DNA from: an uncultured Aquimarina sp.
Lineage (GTDB): Bacteria > Bacteroidota > Bacteroidia > Flavobacteriales > Flavobacteriaceae
Length of the DNA: 64,000 nt
Assembly: GCA_947500505.1 (NCBI GenBank)
Contig: CANMSL010000007.1
Location: forward strand, 1 to 64,000
Reading direction: 5' to 3'
Under the pieces are notes generated by a model that made no database searches, was not told the DNA's origin, and saw only the letters and a program-made list of their open reading frames with translations. Below are positions 53,038 through 61,724 of this stretch, one piece after another; position 1 is the first letter of the stretch; every line of letters starts with the position of its first letter. Both the position numbers and the translations under genes were made by a program.

Positions 53038-54433
53038 TTCCGTTGCAAATAAACAAAGAACTATTCAGAAAGAAGTCGAGCTCAAAGGAGTAGGACTTCA
53101 TACGGGAAAAGAAGTAATACTTACCTTTAAACCTGCTCCAGAGAATCACGGATACGCTTTTTGTCGTGTCGATTTAGAAGGAAGTCCTATCATAGAGGCA
53201 GATGCTAATTATGTAGTAAATACACAAAGAGGTACTAATCTGGAGAAGAATGGCGTAAGTATTCAGACCTCAGAACATGTACTGGCAGCCTGTGTAGGTT
53301 TAGAAATTGATAACCTATTGATAGAACTCGATGCTTCAGAACCGCCAATTATGGATGGTTCCAGTAAGTTTTTTATTGAAGCTTTAGAAAAGGCAGGTAT
53401 TGTAGAGCAAGAAGCAGAAAGAGATGAATACATAGTAAAAGATGTAATTTCTTATACGGATGAAGAATCCGGAAGCGAAATCATCGTCATGCCGTCAGAT
53501 GAATATCAGGTAACCACCATGGTGGATTTTGGAACCAAGGTATTAGGAACACAAAATGCATCTTTGAAACACCTTTCAGAATTTAGAGATGAAATAGCAG
53601 ATGCCAGAACATTTAGTTTTTTACACGAATTGGAAATGTTATTGGAACATGGTCTTATAAAAGGCGGAGATTTAAATAATGCAATCGTGTATGTGGATAA
53701 AGAATTGAGTCCTGATACCATGGAAAAACTAAAAGTTGCTTTTGGTAAAGATTCAATTGCAATAAAACCAAATGGTATATTAGACAATCTTACCCTACAT
53801 TATCCTAATGAAGCAGCAAGACATAAACTCTTGGATGTAATAGGTGATTTAGCCTTGATTGGTACACGTATCAGGGGAAAAATTATAGCAAATAAGCCAG
53901 GGCATTATGTAAATACTCAGTTTGCCAAAAAGCTGTCAAAAATTATTAAAATTGAAAAACGTAATAAGGTTCCTCAGTTTGATTTAAACAAAGAACCCTT
54001 GATGAATATCAATAAAATTATGTCTATGCTTCCGCACAGACCTCCATTTTTATTGATTGATAGAATTTTGGAGATGTCTGATAAGCACGTGGTAGGGATG
54101 AAGAATGTAACCATGAATGAACCTTTTTTTGTAGGACATTTTCCAGGGGCACCAGTAATGCCGGGAGTAATGCAAGTAGAAGCAATGGCACAAACAGGTG
54201 GAATACTAGCATTAAGCACAGTGCCGGATCCCGAAAATTACTTAACCTATTTTATGAAAATAGATAAGGTAAAATTTAAGCAACAAGTATTACCCGGAGA
54301 TACGCTAATTTTCAAATTAGAATTGCTTACTCCGATTAGAAGAGGTATTTGTCATATGCAAGGTTTCGCATACGCTAATGGTAAATTAGTGACTGAAGCC
54401 GAACTGATGGCTCAAATAGTGAAATCAAAATAA
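53024..54433 (+). CDS. lpxC: Fused LpxC deacetylase and FabZ dehydratase
   Basis: The 469-residue protein joins two lipid enzymes. The LpxC half (about 8-310) has the zinc motif in SEHVLAAC, and KPNGILDNLTLHYPNEAARHKLLDVIGDLALIG with the second histidine and aspartate. It deacetylates UDP-3-O-acyl-GlcNAc, the committed lipid A step. The FabZ half (about 325-469) has PHRPPFLLIDRI and MNEPFFVGHFPGAPVMPGVMQVEAMAQ with catalytic His and Glu. This bifunctional form is the norm in Bacteroidetes. It overlaps lpxD and precedes lpxA, so it is one operon. Confidence 0.93.
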   Translation: MTMSNSVANKQRTIQKEVELKGVGLHTGKEVILTFKPAPENHGYAFCRVDLEGSPIIEADANYVVNTQRGTNLEKNGVSIQTSEHVLAACVGLEIDNLLIELDASEPPIMDGSSKFFIEALEKAGIVEQEAERDEYIVKDVISYTDEESGSEIIVMPSDEYQVTTMVDFGTKVLGTQNASLKHLSEFRDEIADARTFSFLHELEMLLEHGLIKGGDLNNAIVYVDKELSPDTMEKLKVAFGKDSIAIKPNGILDNLTLHYPNEAARHKLLDVIGDLALIGTRIRGKIIANKPGHYVNTQFAKKLSKIIKIEKRNKVPQFDLNKEPLMNINKIMSMLPHRPPFLLIDRILEMSDKHVVGMKNVTMNEPFFVGHFPGAPVMPGVMQVEAMAQTGGILALSTVPDPENYLTYFMKIDKVKFKQQVLPGDTLIFKLELLTPIRRGICHMQGFAYANGKLVTEAELMAQIVKSK

Positions 54434-54486
54434 TATTTAGTATACATTTAAATTTTGTGTACACTAAAAACATTAAAATAAAATCA

Positions 54487-55269
54487 ATGAATCAGCCTTT
54501 AGCATACGTTCACCCTGGAGCAAAAATTGCAAAAAATGTGGTTATAGAACCTTTTACTACGATTCATAACAATGTGATTATCGGAGAAGGAACCTGGATC
54601 GGCTCTAACGTTACTATTATGGAAGGTGCTCGTATCGGTAAAAACTGTAGTATTTTTCCAGGAGCTGTAATATCTGCAGTTCCGCAAGATAAAAAGTTTA
54701 ATGACGAAGATACAACTACAGAAATAGGAGATAACACTACCATCAGGGAATGTGTAACTATAAACAGGGGTACTACCGATAGAATGAAAACGAAAATCGG
54801 TAATAATTGTTGGATTATGGCGTATTGTCATATCGCTCACGACTGTATTGTCGGTGATAACTGTATCTTTTCGAATAATAGTACACTTGCCGGGCATATT
54901 AATGTGGGAGATTATGTGGTATTAGCAGGGATGGCGGCAGTACAACAGTTTTGTAGTATTGGTAATCATGCTTTTGTAACGGGAGGCTCATTAGTACGTA
55001 AAGATGTTCCCCCTTATGCAAAAGCAGCTCGAGAACCATTATCCTATGTAGGTATCAACTCAATCGGATTACGAAGACGCGGTTTTTCTACAGAAAAAAT
55101 AAGAGAGATACAATCTATTTATAGAATATTGTATCAAAGTAATTATAACAATTCTCAGGCAGTAGCTATCATTGAAGCAGAAATGGAAGCTACACCAGAA
55201 CGAGACGAAGTTTTAGAGTTTATAAAGAACTCTCAAAGAGGTATTATGAAAGGATATTTTTCTAATTAA
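54487..55269 (+). CDS. lpxA: UDP-N-acetylglucosamine acyltransferase LpxA
   Basis: ATG at 54487 gives 260 residues and fits the LpxA start MNQPLAYVHPGAKI; an upstream in-frame GTG at 54457 is rejected. The protein is a left-handed beta-helix of hexapeptides, with the catalytic histidine in YCHIAHDCIVGDNC and the C-terminal helices SIGLRRRGFSTEKIREIQ. It adds the first 3-hydroxyacyl chain to UDP-GlcNAc at the start of lipid A synthesis. Confidence 0.93.
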   Translation: MNQPLAYVHPGAKIAKNVVIEPFTTIHNNVIIGEGTWIGSNVTIMEGARIGKNCSIFPGAVISAVPQDKKFNDEDTTTEIGDNTTIRECVTINRGTTDRMKTKIGNNCWIMAYCHIAHDCIVGDNCIFSNNSTLAGHINVGDYVVLAGMAAVQQFCSIGNHAFVTGGSLVRKDVPPYAKAAREPLSYVGINSIGLRRRGFSTEKIREIQSIYRILYQSNYNNSQAVAIIEAEMEATPERDEVLEFIKNSQRGIMKGYFSN

Positions 55270-55312
55270 TAACTCAGAACATTCATATTAGCAATAAGTA
55301 ATTAAAACAGCA

Positions 55313-55879
55313 ATGGCAAGTACAAGTGATATAAGAAATGGATTATGTATTAAATATAATCATGATATCTATAAAATTATTGAATTTTTACACGTGAAAC
55401 CAGGAAAAGGACCTGCTTTTGTGCGTACCAAACTAAAAAGTGTTACTACAGGTAAAGTAATCGATAATACGTTTTCTGCCGGTCATAAGATTGAAGATGT
55501 TAGGGTAGAAACCCATAAATTTCAATTTTTATATGCAGAAGGTGATACCTACCACTTTATGAACACTGAAGATTATAATCAGATAACCTTAGAAAAATCC
55601 TCTTTGGATGCTCCCGGATTATTAAAAGAAGGAGAAGTTGTAACCGTTATCATAAACTCTGAAGATCAGATGCCACTTTCAGTAGAAATGCCTGCAAGTG
55701 TCATATTAGAAGTAACGGCTACAGAACCTGGAGTAAAAGGAAATACAGCTACTAATGCTACAAAACCTGCTACGGTAGAAACAGGAGCAGAAGTAATGGT
55801 ACCTCTTTTTATTAACGAAGGTGATAAAATCAAGGTAGAGACGGAAAAAGGGACATATAAAGAACGCATTAAAGAATAA
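55313..55879 (+). CDS. efp: Elongation factor P
   Basis: The 188-residue protein has three beta-barrel domains. The N-terminal KOW-like domain has the tip loop HVKPGKGPAFVRTKLKS with K32, the site that is modified or unmodified depending on lineage. The second is GDTYHFMNTEDYNQITL, and the third ends FINEGDKIKVETEKGTYKERI. It frees ribosomes stalled at polyproline. It lies between lpxA and the second lpxD-like gene. Confidence 0.95.
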   Translation: MASTSDIRNGLCIKYNHDIYKIIEFLHVKPGKGPAFVRTKLKSVTTGKVIDNTFSAGHKIEDVRVETHKFQFLYAEGDTYHFMNTEDYNQITLEKSSLDAPGLLKEGEVVTVIINSEDQMPLSVEMPASVILEVTATEPGVKGNTATNATKPATVETGAEVMVPLFINEGDKIKVETEKGTYKERIKE

Positions 55880-55912
55880 TTCGGAATACTATTCTGAATT
55901 CTGAATTATAAA

Positions 55913-56851
55913 ATGAAATTTCCTCAGGTACACACTCTTAAACAGATTGCTACAATAATATCGTCAGAATTTATTGGCGATCCCGATTTTCCGGTGTCAG
56001 GCATGAACGAGATTCACGTAGTAACTCCCGGAGATATTGTTTTTGTTGATCATCCTAAGTATTATGATAAAGCTCTGGAAAGTGCTGCAACGGTAATATT
56101 GATCAATAAAAAAGTTGATTGCCCAGATGGAAAGGCTTTGCTAGTTTCTGATGATCCTTTTCGGGATTTCAACACGTTGACTTCGTATTTTAAACCTTTC
56201 CAAAAAACAACTTCAACTATATCAGAAACATCAAGTGTTGGAGAGAACACTATTATTCAACCAGGTGCTTTTATAGGTAATAACGTGATTATAGGTGATA
56301 ATTGTTTAATTCATGCCAATGTAAGTTTGTATGATGATACAGTTATAGGAAATAATGTCACTATACATTCGGGAACTGTATTAGGTGCAGATGCTTTCTA
56401 TTATAAAAAAAGACCAGAGGGTTTTGATAAACTTATTTCAGGAGGTAGAGTAGTCATAGAGGACAATGTTGACTTGGGATCTTTATGTACTATTGATAGA
56501 GGGGTAACTGGTGATACCACTATAAAATCAGGAACTAAAATAGATAACCAAGTACATATCGGTCACGATACAGTTATTGGAAAAAAATGTTTGATAGCCT
56601 CTCAAGTAGGTATTGCAGGTTGTGTGGTGATTGAAGATGAAGTTACCCTATGGGGACAAGTAGGAGTAACCAGCGGGATAACTATCGGTACTAAAGCAGT
56701 GGTTTCTGCACAATCAGGAATAAGCAAATCTCTGGACGGAAACAAAAGCTATTTTGGAACTCCTGCAGATGATTTCAGGAAAAAATACAAAGAGATTGCC
56801 GCCATTAGGCAAATACCCGAAATAATTGAAAAATTGAAAAATAATGAGTAA
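55913..56851 (+). CDS. Second LpxD-like acyltransferase (UDP-3-O-acylglucosamine N-acyltransferase family)
   Basis: The 312-residue protein has a short N-terminal domain (about 1-95) and a beta-helix with hexapeptide repeats, including IDNQVHIGHDTVIGKKC with the catalytic-type histidine and SAQSGISKSLDG. It is an LpxD family member distinct from the lpxD at 52.0 kb. It may act on a different acyl acceptor or a related sugar, but the substrate is unknown. It overlaps the next gene by 8 bases. Confidence 0.85.
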   Translation: MKFPQVHTLKQIATIISSEFIGDPDFPVSGMNEIHVVTPGDIVFVDHPKYYDKALESAATVILINKKVDCPDGKALLVSDDPFRDFNTLTSYFKPFQKTTSTISETSSVGENTIIQPGAFIGNNVIIGDNCLIHANVSLYDDTVIGNNVTIHSGTVLGADAFYYKKRPEGFDKLISGGRVVIEDNVDLGSLCTIDRGVTGDTTIKSGTKIDNQVHIGHDTVIGKKCLIASQVGIAGCVVIEDEVTLWGQVGVTSGITIGTKAVVSAQSGISKSLDGNKSYFGTPADDFRKKYKEIAAIRQIPEIIEKLKNNE

Positions 56852-57251
56852 AGCAGCAAAAGAGGTGGTCCAATCCTTTTATCAAACGGATTTGATTCAT
56901 AATATAGACGCCTTTTCTGAATTTTTACATCCAGAAGTGGAATTAAATTGGAATAGCAGTTTCGGTTATAACAAAAAGGGTTTTGAGGACATCAAAACTA
57001 TGTTTAAAGAAATGTCCAGTTCGTTTGAAACCTTTAGATGTGAAATTAGCCATCTGCTAGAAGAAGATGGTATGGTAACCATACGATATACATATCTTGC
57101 TAAAACAATAGAAAAGCCTGATGAAGAAGAAGCAATAGCCCATTTTATTGCAATTTGGGAATTAAAGGATGATAAATTATATAGAGGATATCAGATTAGT
57201 CAGCAAGCTGATAATACTCAGGAAAACCTAAAATCATTTTTATCTATTTAG
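56844..57251 (+). CDS. NTF2-like small protein
   Basis: The 135-residue protein has the NTF2/SnoaL fold: SKAAKEVVQSFYQTDLI, FLHPEVELNWNSSFGYNKKGFEDIKTMFKEM and HFIAIWELKDDKLYRGYQISQQAD. It is cytoplasmic. Its start overlaps the LpxD-like gene by 8 bases. The function is unknown; it may be a structural or ligand-binding partner of a neighbouring enzyme. Confidence 0.75.
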   Translation: MSKAAKEVVQSFYQTDLIHNIDAFSEFLHPEVELNWNSSFGYNKKGFEDIKTMFKEMSSSFETFRCEISHLLEEDGMVTIRYTYLAKTIEKPDEEEAIAHFIAIWELKDDKLYRGYQISQQADNTQENLKSFLSI

Positions 57252-57372
57252 ATAATCACAATAAAAACAGCCAAACTAGTTTTTGAAAATTAATTATAAA
57301 TGGACTGAGAAAATAAAAAATCTAAAAGTAGTATTTTTTTGATTTTCATTTTAACGATAATTTTCAAAACCG

Positions 57373-57380
57373 TACTTTTG
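57373..57380 (+). promoter_or_regulatory. -7 promoter box of sucD
   Basis: TACTTTTG, a perfect TAnnTTTG match, lies 35 bases before the sucD ATG. Confidence 0.45.
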
Positions 57381-57415
57381 GGACTGCTAAAAAAAATTAA
57401 AAAAATCATAACGCA

Positions 57416-58288
57416 ATGAGTGTTCTAGTAAATAAGGATTCTAAAATAATAGTTCAAGGTTTTACAGGTAGTGAAGGTACTTTTCATGCCGGTCAAATGA
57501 TTGAATATGGTACTAATGTTGTTGGAGGTGTAACTCCCGGTAAAGGAGGACAAACGCACCTTGATAAACCGGTTTTTAATACTGTGGAAGATGCGGTAAA
57601 GGAAGTTGGAGCAGATACCACTATTATTTTTGTACCACCTGCATTTGCTGCAGATGCTATTATGGAAGCTGCTGATGCGGGAATTAAAGTAATTATAACT
57701 ATTACTGAAGGTATTCCTGTAGCAGATATGATCACAGCTTCTAATTATATAAAAGGAAAAGGATGTCGTTTAATCGGACCTAACTGCCCTGGTGTTATTA
57801 CTCCGGGAGAAGCTAAAGTTGGTATTATGCCAGGTTTTGTATTCAAAAAAGGAAATGTAGGTATTGTATCCAAATCTGGTACGTTGACGTACGAAGCTGC
57901 TGATCAGGTAGTAAAACAAGGATTAGGTATCACTACAGCAATCGGTATCGGTGGAGATCCTATAATTGGAACAACGACCAAAGAAGCAGTGGAGTTATTA
58001 ATTAATGATCCCGAAACAAGTTGTGTAGTAATGATTGGTGAAATTGGAGGACAACTTGAAGCGGATGCGGCAAGATGGATAAAAGAAAGCGGAACTTCTA
58101 AACCTGTAGTTGGTTTTATTGCTGGAGAAACTGCTCCTGCCGGGCGTACAATGGGACATGCAGGTGCCATCGTAGGTGGTAGTGAAGATACCGCAGCTGC
58201 TAAAAAAGCGATTATGAGAGAATGTGGGATTCACGTAGTAGATTCTCCTGCTGAGATTGGTAAAAAAGTTGCTGAAGTTTTAGGATAA
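57416..58288 (+). CDS. sucD: Succinate-CoA ligase subunit alpha
   Basis: The 290-residue protein has the CoA-binding Rossmann domain ([27 protein letters not shown]), [12 protein letters not shown] and the phosphohistidine loop [10 protein letters not shown] with H248. With SucC it converts succinyl-CoA and ADP or GDP to succinate and NTP in the TCA cycle. sucC is not in the window, a common separation in this phylum. Confidence 0.95.
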   Translation: MSVLVNKDSKIIVQGFTGSEGTFHAGQMIEYGTNVVGGVTPGKGGQTHLDKPVFNTVEDAVKEVGADTTIIFVPPAFAADAIMEAADAGIKVIITITEGIPVADMITASNYIKGKGCRLIGPNCPGVITPGEAKVGIMPGFVFKKGNVGIVSKSGTLTYEAADQVVKQGLGITTAIGIGGDPIIGTTTKEAVELLINDPETSCVVMIGEIGGQLEADAARWIKESGTSKPVVGFIAGETAPAGRTMGHAGAIVGGSEDTAAAKKAIMRECGIHVVDSPAEIGKKVAEVLG

Positions 58289-58334
58289 AATAACGTTCTT
58301 TTTGTGTATAAAGAGCGTCAACATCATATTATAA

Positions 58335-58367
58335 AAATCCATCTGCCTCGAGCGGATGGATTTTTTT
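58335..58367 (+). terminator. Rho-independent terminator after sucD
   Basis: A 12-bp stem AAATCCATCTGC/GCGGATGGATTT, with one G-T wobble and a five-base loop, is followed by a T run. It lies 46 bases after the stop. Confidence 0.88.
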
Positions 58368-58447
58368 GTTCATCGAAAGTAAACCTTCAGTATTTTTGCT
58401 TACAAACTTTAAGGGGTAGTGCTGTATTCTTTTTATAGACAGAAGAG

Positions 58448-60313
58448 CTAAAGATTTATCTTTTTATTTTTAGGATATTTTAGTTGATAAGAAAACTGTT
58501 TTTTTAACTGTGTTGTGGGTTGCAATGCTACCTTCCAGGTCATAATACCGGTTTTACTATTATATTCCGCGTCATTTGTTTCAATAGTATCTACTTTGAT
58601 TTCTTTATTCTGTGATATAGGAATTCGATCTTCCAGAATTAAATGAATCGTGTTTTGTTTATTATTTTTTAATTGTATAGAATACCCAAGATCTACGATT
58701 CTGTTACTTCCGTAAAATGATTTTCTTTTGAAGTTTTTTAGAGGTTTCCTTTTTACAACAATATTGGGATCAGTACCCAAAGATATTGTTAGACTGTCTG
58801 TTATAGCCTGTGGATCAATATTTGTTTTTCCAGCATAACTTCCTTCAAAATATATATTCGCTTCTCCTGCTAATAGATCAAATTGTTCCCAGTTGCCTAA
58901 TTTAGCAGTTAAAAACACATTTTCATTAAGCTCTGGTGCAGCATAATAGTTATACCGAGCATTCATATCAAAGTTGTCAATTTCCAGTGTTGTGATATCT
59001 GTATTGGATTTGATCGTATACCTCCTTTTAATCACAAACCTGGTATTTGTAATTCCTTCTTCTTTGGATGCTACCGTTAGATTATAGGTTTCTTTTTGTT
59101 GTTTACTTTTTGATGATTTTCTATACCTCGACGAGGTGGCGTATCCTGCTATAACAACTTCTTCCAGTTCAGAGGCATTAGTTTCCAGATTGATGTTAAC
59201 GATGGAGCTTCCTATGGTTATTTCTTCAGTTGCAAATCCAATATAAGAAAACACTAGTTGTTTTCCTTGTATAATATTAATTGTGTACTTGCCATCAAAA
59301 TCTGTTACGGCCCCATTATTTGTTCCTTTTTCTACAACATTAACACCAGGTAAGGGAAGCCCTTCGTCATCTGTAACGATACCACTAACAGTTTCTATAT
59401 TTGGGTTATAAGTAGATGAGTATCTGTTTGTAGCCTTTCGTTTTATATAATTACCATAATTAAAGTTTAAATACCTTGTTGTAAGATCTGGTTTACTATT
59501 GTTTGTGTTGGGATCACCGGTTGATAAGATTACCTTGATATTATTCCAATCTGTACCTGTCTTTTGGTAAACGTTTGCTTTATAAGTTATAAGTAGAGGA
59601 GTATCCGTACTTTTTGATTTGATATCATATAAGGGGAACCATCCTGCATCTGTTACATTATATTTAAGCTTTAATGAAAGATTAGTAGCTGCAGGGACAT
59701 CAATTTTAACTTTGATTTCTCCTCTTTCTTCCTTTGTATGATCACTAAGCCTGTCAATTTGATTGGAGGTATCGATAATTTCATCCTGTAGTTCGTTCTT
59801 ATTAAGAGTAATCGCATATGTTTCATTTTGGATCGCTACTAATCGTTCTCTGTAATACGTAGAGATTTGTTTTACTTTGTCTAATGAAATAGCAACTTGC
59901 TCACTACCTATTTTTTGATTATTTTCTAAAACTTTCTTTTCCTGATTCAGTCCTGAAAGTAGGTTTTCTAATTTATTTTGTCGGAGTAATAATAGTTCTA
60001 ACCGATTCTCTAAAGCGTCCAATTCTTTGGAGTCTTTTTTCTTTTCGAGATAGTTAATTCCATAATTAATAGAAAGAATAGAGGCATTTTTTAATCCTGA
60101 AATTTGAATACTATTCTCATCAATTTTATTAGAAAGATCAAAAAATATAATTTCATTTACTCCTGGTAGTAAATTGGTTATTGCGGTTCTCTGAATTGTT
60201 GCTCCTGATACATAAACGGTTGCTTCGTGTATCGTGGAGGTTACTCGTTTCTCATTATTACCAAAAAAAATAATAGGTAATATTATAAATATGTTAAAAG
60301 TAAAGGTTTTCAT
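58448..60313 (-). CDS. MuiA-type DUF4139 protein with inserted carboxypeptidase-regulatory domain
   Basis: ATG at 60313 gives 621 residues. The first 20 are a signal-like or anchor segment. The N-terminal part (about 25-110) is DUF4140-like (TIHEATVYVSGATIQRTAI), followed by a long coiled coil (about 90-180) and a beta domain (about 200-290). A CarboxypepD_reg/SusC-type domain (about 305-385, VSGIVTDDEGLPLPGVNVVEKGT) follows, ending in SELEEVVIAGYATSS, which looks like a TonB-plug start. The final part is DUF4139-like (VIKRRYTIKSNTDI, SLGTDPNIVVKRKPLK, FSYQLKYPKN). It should be exported. The chimeric layout is unusual; the function is unknown. Confidence 0.78.
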   Translation of the reverse strand: MKTFTFNIFIILPIIFFGNNEKRVTSTIHEATVYVSGATIQRTAITNLLPGVNEIIFFDLSNKIDENSIQISGLKNASILSINYGINYLEKKKDSKELDALENRLELLLLRQNKLENLLSGLNQEKKVLENNQKIGSEQVAISLDKVKQISTYYRERLVAIQNETYAITLNKNELQDEIIDTSNQIDRLSDHTKEERGEIKVKIDVPAATNLSLKLKYNVTDAGWFPLYDIKSKSTDTPLLITYKANVYQKTGTDWNNIKVILSTGDPNTNNSKPDLTTRYLNFNYGNYIKRKATNRYSSTYNPNIETVSGIVTDDEGLPLPGVNVVEKGTNNGAVTDFDGKYTINIIQGKQLVFSYIGFATEEITIGSSIVNINLETNASELEEVVIAGYATSSRYRKSSKSKQQKETYNLTVASKEEGITNTRFVIKRRYTIKSNTDITTLEIDNFDMNARYNYYAAPELNENVFLTAKLGNWEQFDLLAGEANIYFEGSYAGKTNIDPQAITDSLTISLGTDPNIVVKRKPLKNFKRKSFYGSNRIVDLGYSIQLKNNKQNTIHLILEDRIPISQNKEIKVDTIETNDAEYNSKTGIMTWKVALQPTTQLKKQFSYQLKYPKNKKINL

Positions 60314-60447
60314 AGTGGTTTGCTTTTTGGATTTATAACCAAAGTAGTATTGTATTACCAAGTAATAAAACCACAATGAGCGAAGTGGTTATCTGATTGA
60401 GTAAATCTTTATGAGGGCTTAGTTTACATCGTAAAAACGCTACAAAA

Positions 60448-60470
60448 CCCCTTTAAATATGAAAAAGGGG
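60448..60470. repeat. Small hairpin in the gap upstream of the small peptides
   Basis: CCCCTTT (60448-60454) and AAAGGGG (60464-60470) form a 7-bp stem with a nine-base loop. It lies between the divergent MuiA-type gene and the first small peptide. It may be a leader structure or a decayed repeat. Confidence 0.35.
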
Positions 60471-60507
60471 GAAAACCCCTATAGGATTCTTAGCTAAAGT
60501 CCCCTTA

Positions 60508-60535
60508 TTTTGTAAGATAGATAAGCATACTTTTG
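60508..60535 (+). promoter_or_regulatory. Promoter of the first small peptide
   Basis: TTTTG (60508-60512) and TACTTTTG (60528-60535), 15 bases apart, fit the Bacteroidetes promoter with a slightly short spacer. It is 33 bases before the ATG at 60569. Confidence 0.45.
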
Positions 60536-60568
60536 AAACACACAATAATAAACCTTAAATAACTCATT

Positions 60569-60748
60569 ATGAAACGGCTTTTTCTACCCATAGCTTTAAT
60601 CTCATTTGCAGTAATATGTCTGAGTATCGTACATATAGACAATGTAAATAAGTTAGATAAAGAATATAATCAATTAACAGAGCAACATAAAACTGAAAAT
60701 ACAAATGATGCTGAAATCACTATAGTCGAGAGAACAGATATTAAATGA
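60569..60748 (+). CDS. Small single-helix membrane peptide A, with in-frame continuation
   Basis: The 59-residue peptide starts MKRLFLPIALISFAVICL, a short basic end and one hydrophobic helix, followed by SIVHIDNVNKLDKEYNQL and a charged tail. It is a paralog of the next small peptide; both share the HIDN-x-x-x-LDKE block. It has a promoter upstream. Its stop TGA (60746-60748) is followed in the same frame by 24 more sense codons, of similar hydrophilic composition, up to TAA at 60821-60823. So the natural product may be longer (84 residues) with TGA as a recent nonsense mutation or readthrough site. The function is unknown. Confidence 0.5.
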   Translation: MKRLFLPIALISFAVICLSIVHIDNVNKLDKEYNQLTEQHKTENTNDAEITIVERTDIK

Positions 60749-60857
60749 AGAGAAGATAAAAATCAGGATACGTTGCAATCCAATCAGCAAAAAAAAGACA
60801 TTTCTACTGATTTGGAAAAATAAAGGGAAAACAAAAAAAGTAACGGATTACGCCAAG

Positions 60858-60891
60858 AACTGCTTTGCTAATTTAGTGAGGCAGTTTTTTC
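60858..60891 (+). terminator. Terminator after small peptide A
   Basis: An 11-bp stem with wobble pairs (AACTGC... and ...GCAGTT) with a seven-base loop is followed by a T run. It ends the transcript of the first peptide beyond the TAA at 60821, which supports transcription of the whole 60569-60823 frame. Confidence 0.7.
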
Positions 60892-61092
60892 TTTTAAGTT
60901 AGAATTGAAACAAAGCTGTTTTCGAATGATGATAATAATAGTATTATATGACTTCTGAATAACGAATACTAATTGAATGGCTACGAATTCTAAAAAGATC
61001 AATAAATAGGAATAATCGTGATTACTTTTAAACCGTAATTAAAGAGTGGTCTTTTTTTGCTCCCAAGTTATTTTAACCCAAAATAAAATACA

Positions 61093-61230
61093 ATGAAGCA
61101 ATTGTTATTACCGGTGATTCTGATATGTTTTACAATTTTCTGTTTAGGATTTGTGCATATAGACAATATGAAGCAGCTGGATAAAGAGACTAGTACAATA
61201 ACAAAAACTGATGATCAGGAGATTTCTTGA
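61093..61230 (+). CDS. Small single-helix membrane peptide B, paralog of peptide A
   Basis: The 45-residue peptide starts MKQLLLPVILICFTIFCL, a single hydrophobic helix, followed by GFVHIDNMKQLDKE and an acidic tail ending EIS. The helix pattern and the HIDN-x-x-x-LDKE block match peptide A, so the two arose by duplication. No family is recognised. Because it is short, conservation rather than length supports it. The acidic tail has no cysteine, and the hydrophobic helix has two (C12 and C17). Confidence 0.5.
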   Translation: MKQLLLPVILICFTIFCLGFVHIDNMKQLDKETSTITKTDDQEIS

Positions 61231-61254
61231 TTATGAAAAAACATTCTAGCTGAT

Positions 61255-61665
61255 TTAATCAATAAACAGAGCTTTTAGCTCTGGTGTTGGGATCACACAA
61301 CTTTCTCTTTTACCAAACCATTTATATCTGTTTTTAGCAATAATATCATAAATCCAATCTCTAAGGAATTTAGGAAAAATAAGAAAAATAGAAAGTAACG
61401 GATAACCACCAGACAGCTGTTTTGCAATTTGCAGGGCAGCTGTTGATTTATGGTAGTATACTATTGATGGCTCTATAAGAAGTATAGTATCCAACTTCGA
61501 GCTATCTACACCTCTTTCTTTGGCTAATGCACGACCAACTTCGCTCTGTAGGGAGGCATATCTAAATACGTCATTCTTATCTCTTTTAATAATGAAATTA
61601 ACAGCACTATTGCAGAGATTACATACTCCGTCGAATAGTATGATTTTTTTACCTTCTAAATTCAT
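61255..61665 (-). CDS. DCC-family thiol-disulfide oxidoreductase (DUF393)
   Basis: The 136-residue protein starts LFDGVCNLCNSAVNFIIKRDK, with the DxxCxxC motif (C15/C18), and has ASLQSEVGRAL and YPLLSIFLIFPKFLRDWIYDIIAKNRY. The DCC family has a thioredoxin-like fold and is thought to take part in thiol exchange. It is cytoplasmic or peripheral. It ends 25 bases before peptide B's stop, on the opposite strand. Confidence 0.88.
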   Translation of the reverse strand: MNLEGKKIILFDGVCNLCNSAVNFIIKRDKNDVFRYASLQSEVGRALAKERGVDSSKLDTILLIEPSIVYYHKSTAALQIAKQLSGGYPLLSIFLIFPKFLRDWIYDIIAKNRYKWFGKRESCVIPTPELKALFID

Positions 61666-61724
61666 ATTACAAAGATAAGCACGAATTACGTATTCTTACT
61701 AGTCAATTATCATTTCGTTAAGAA

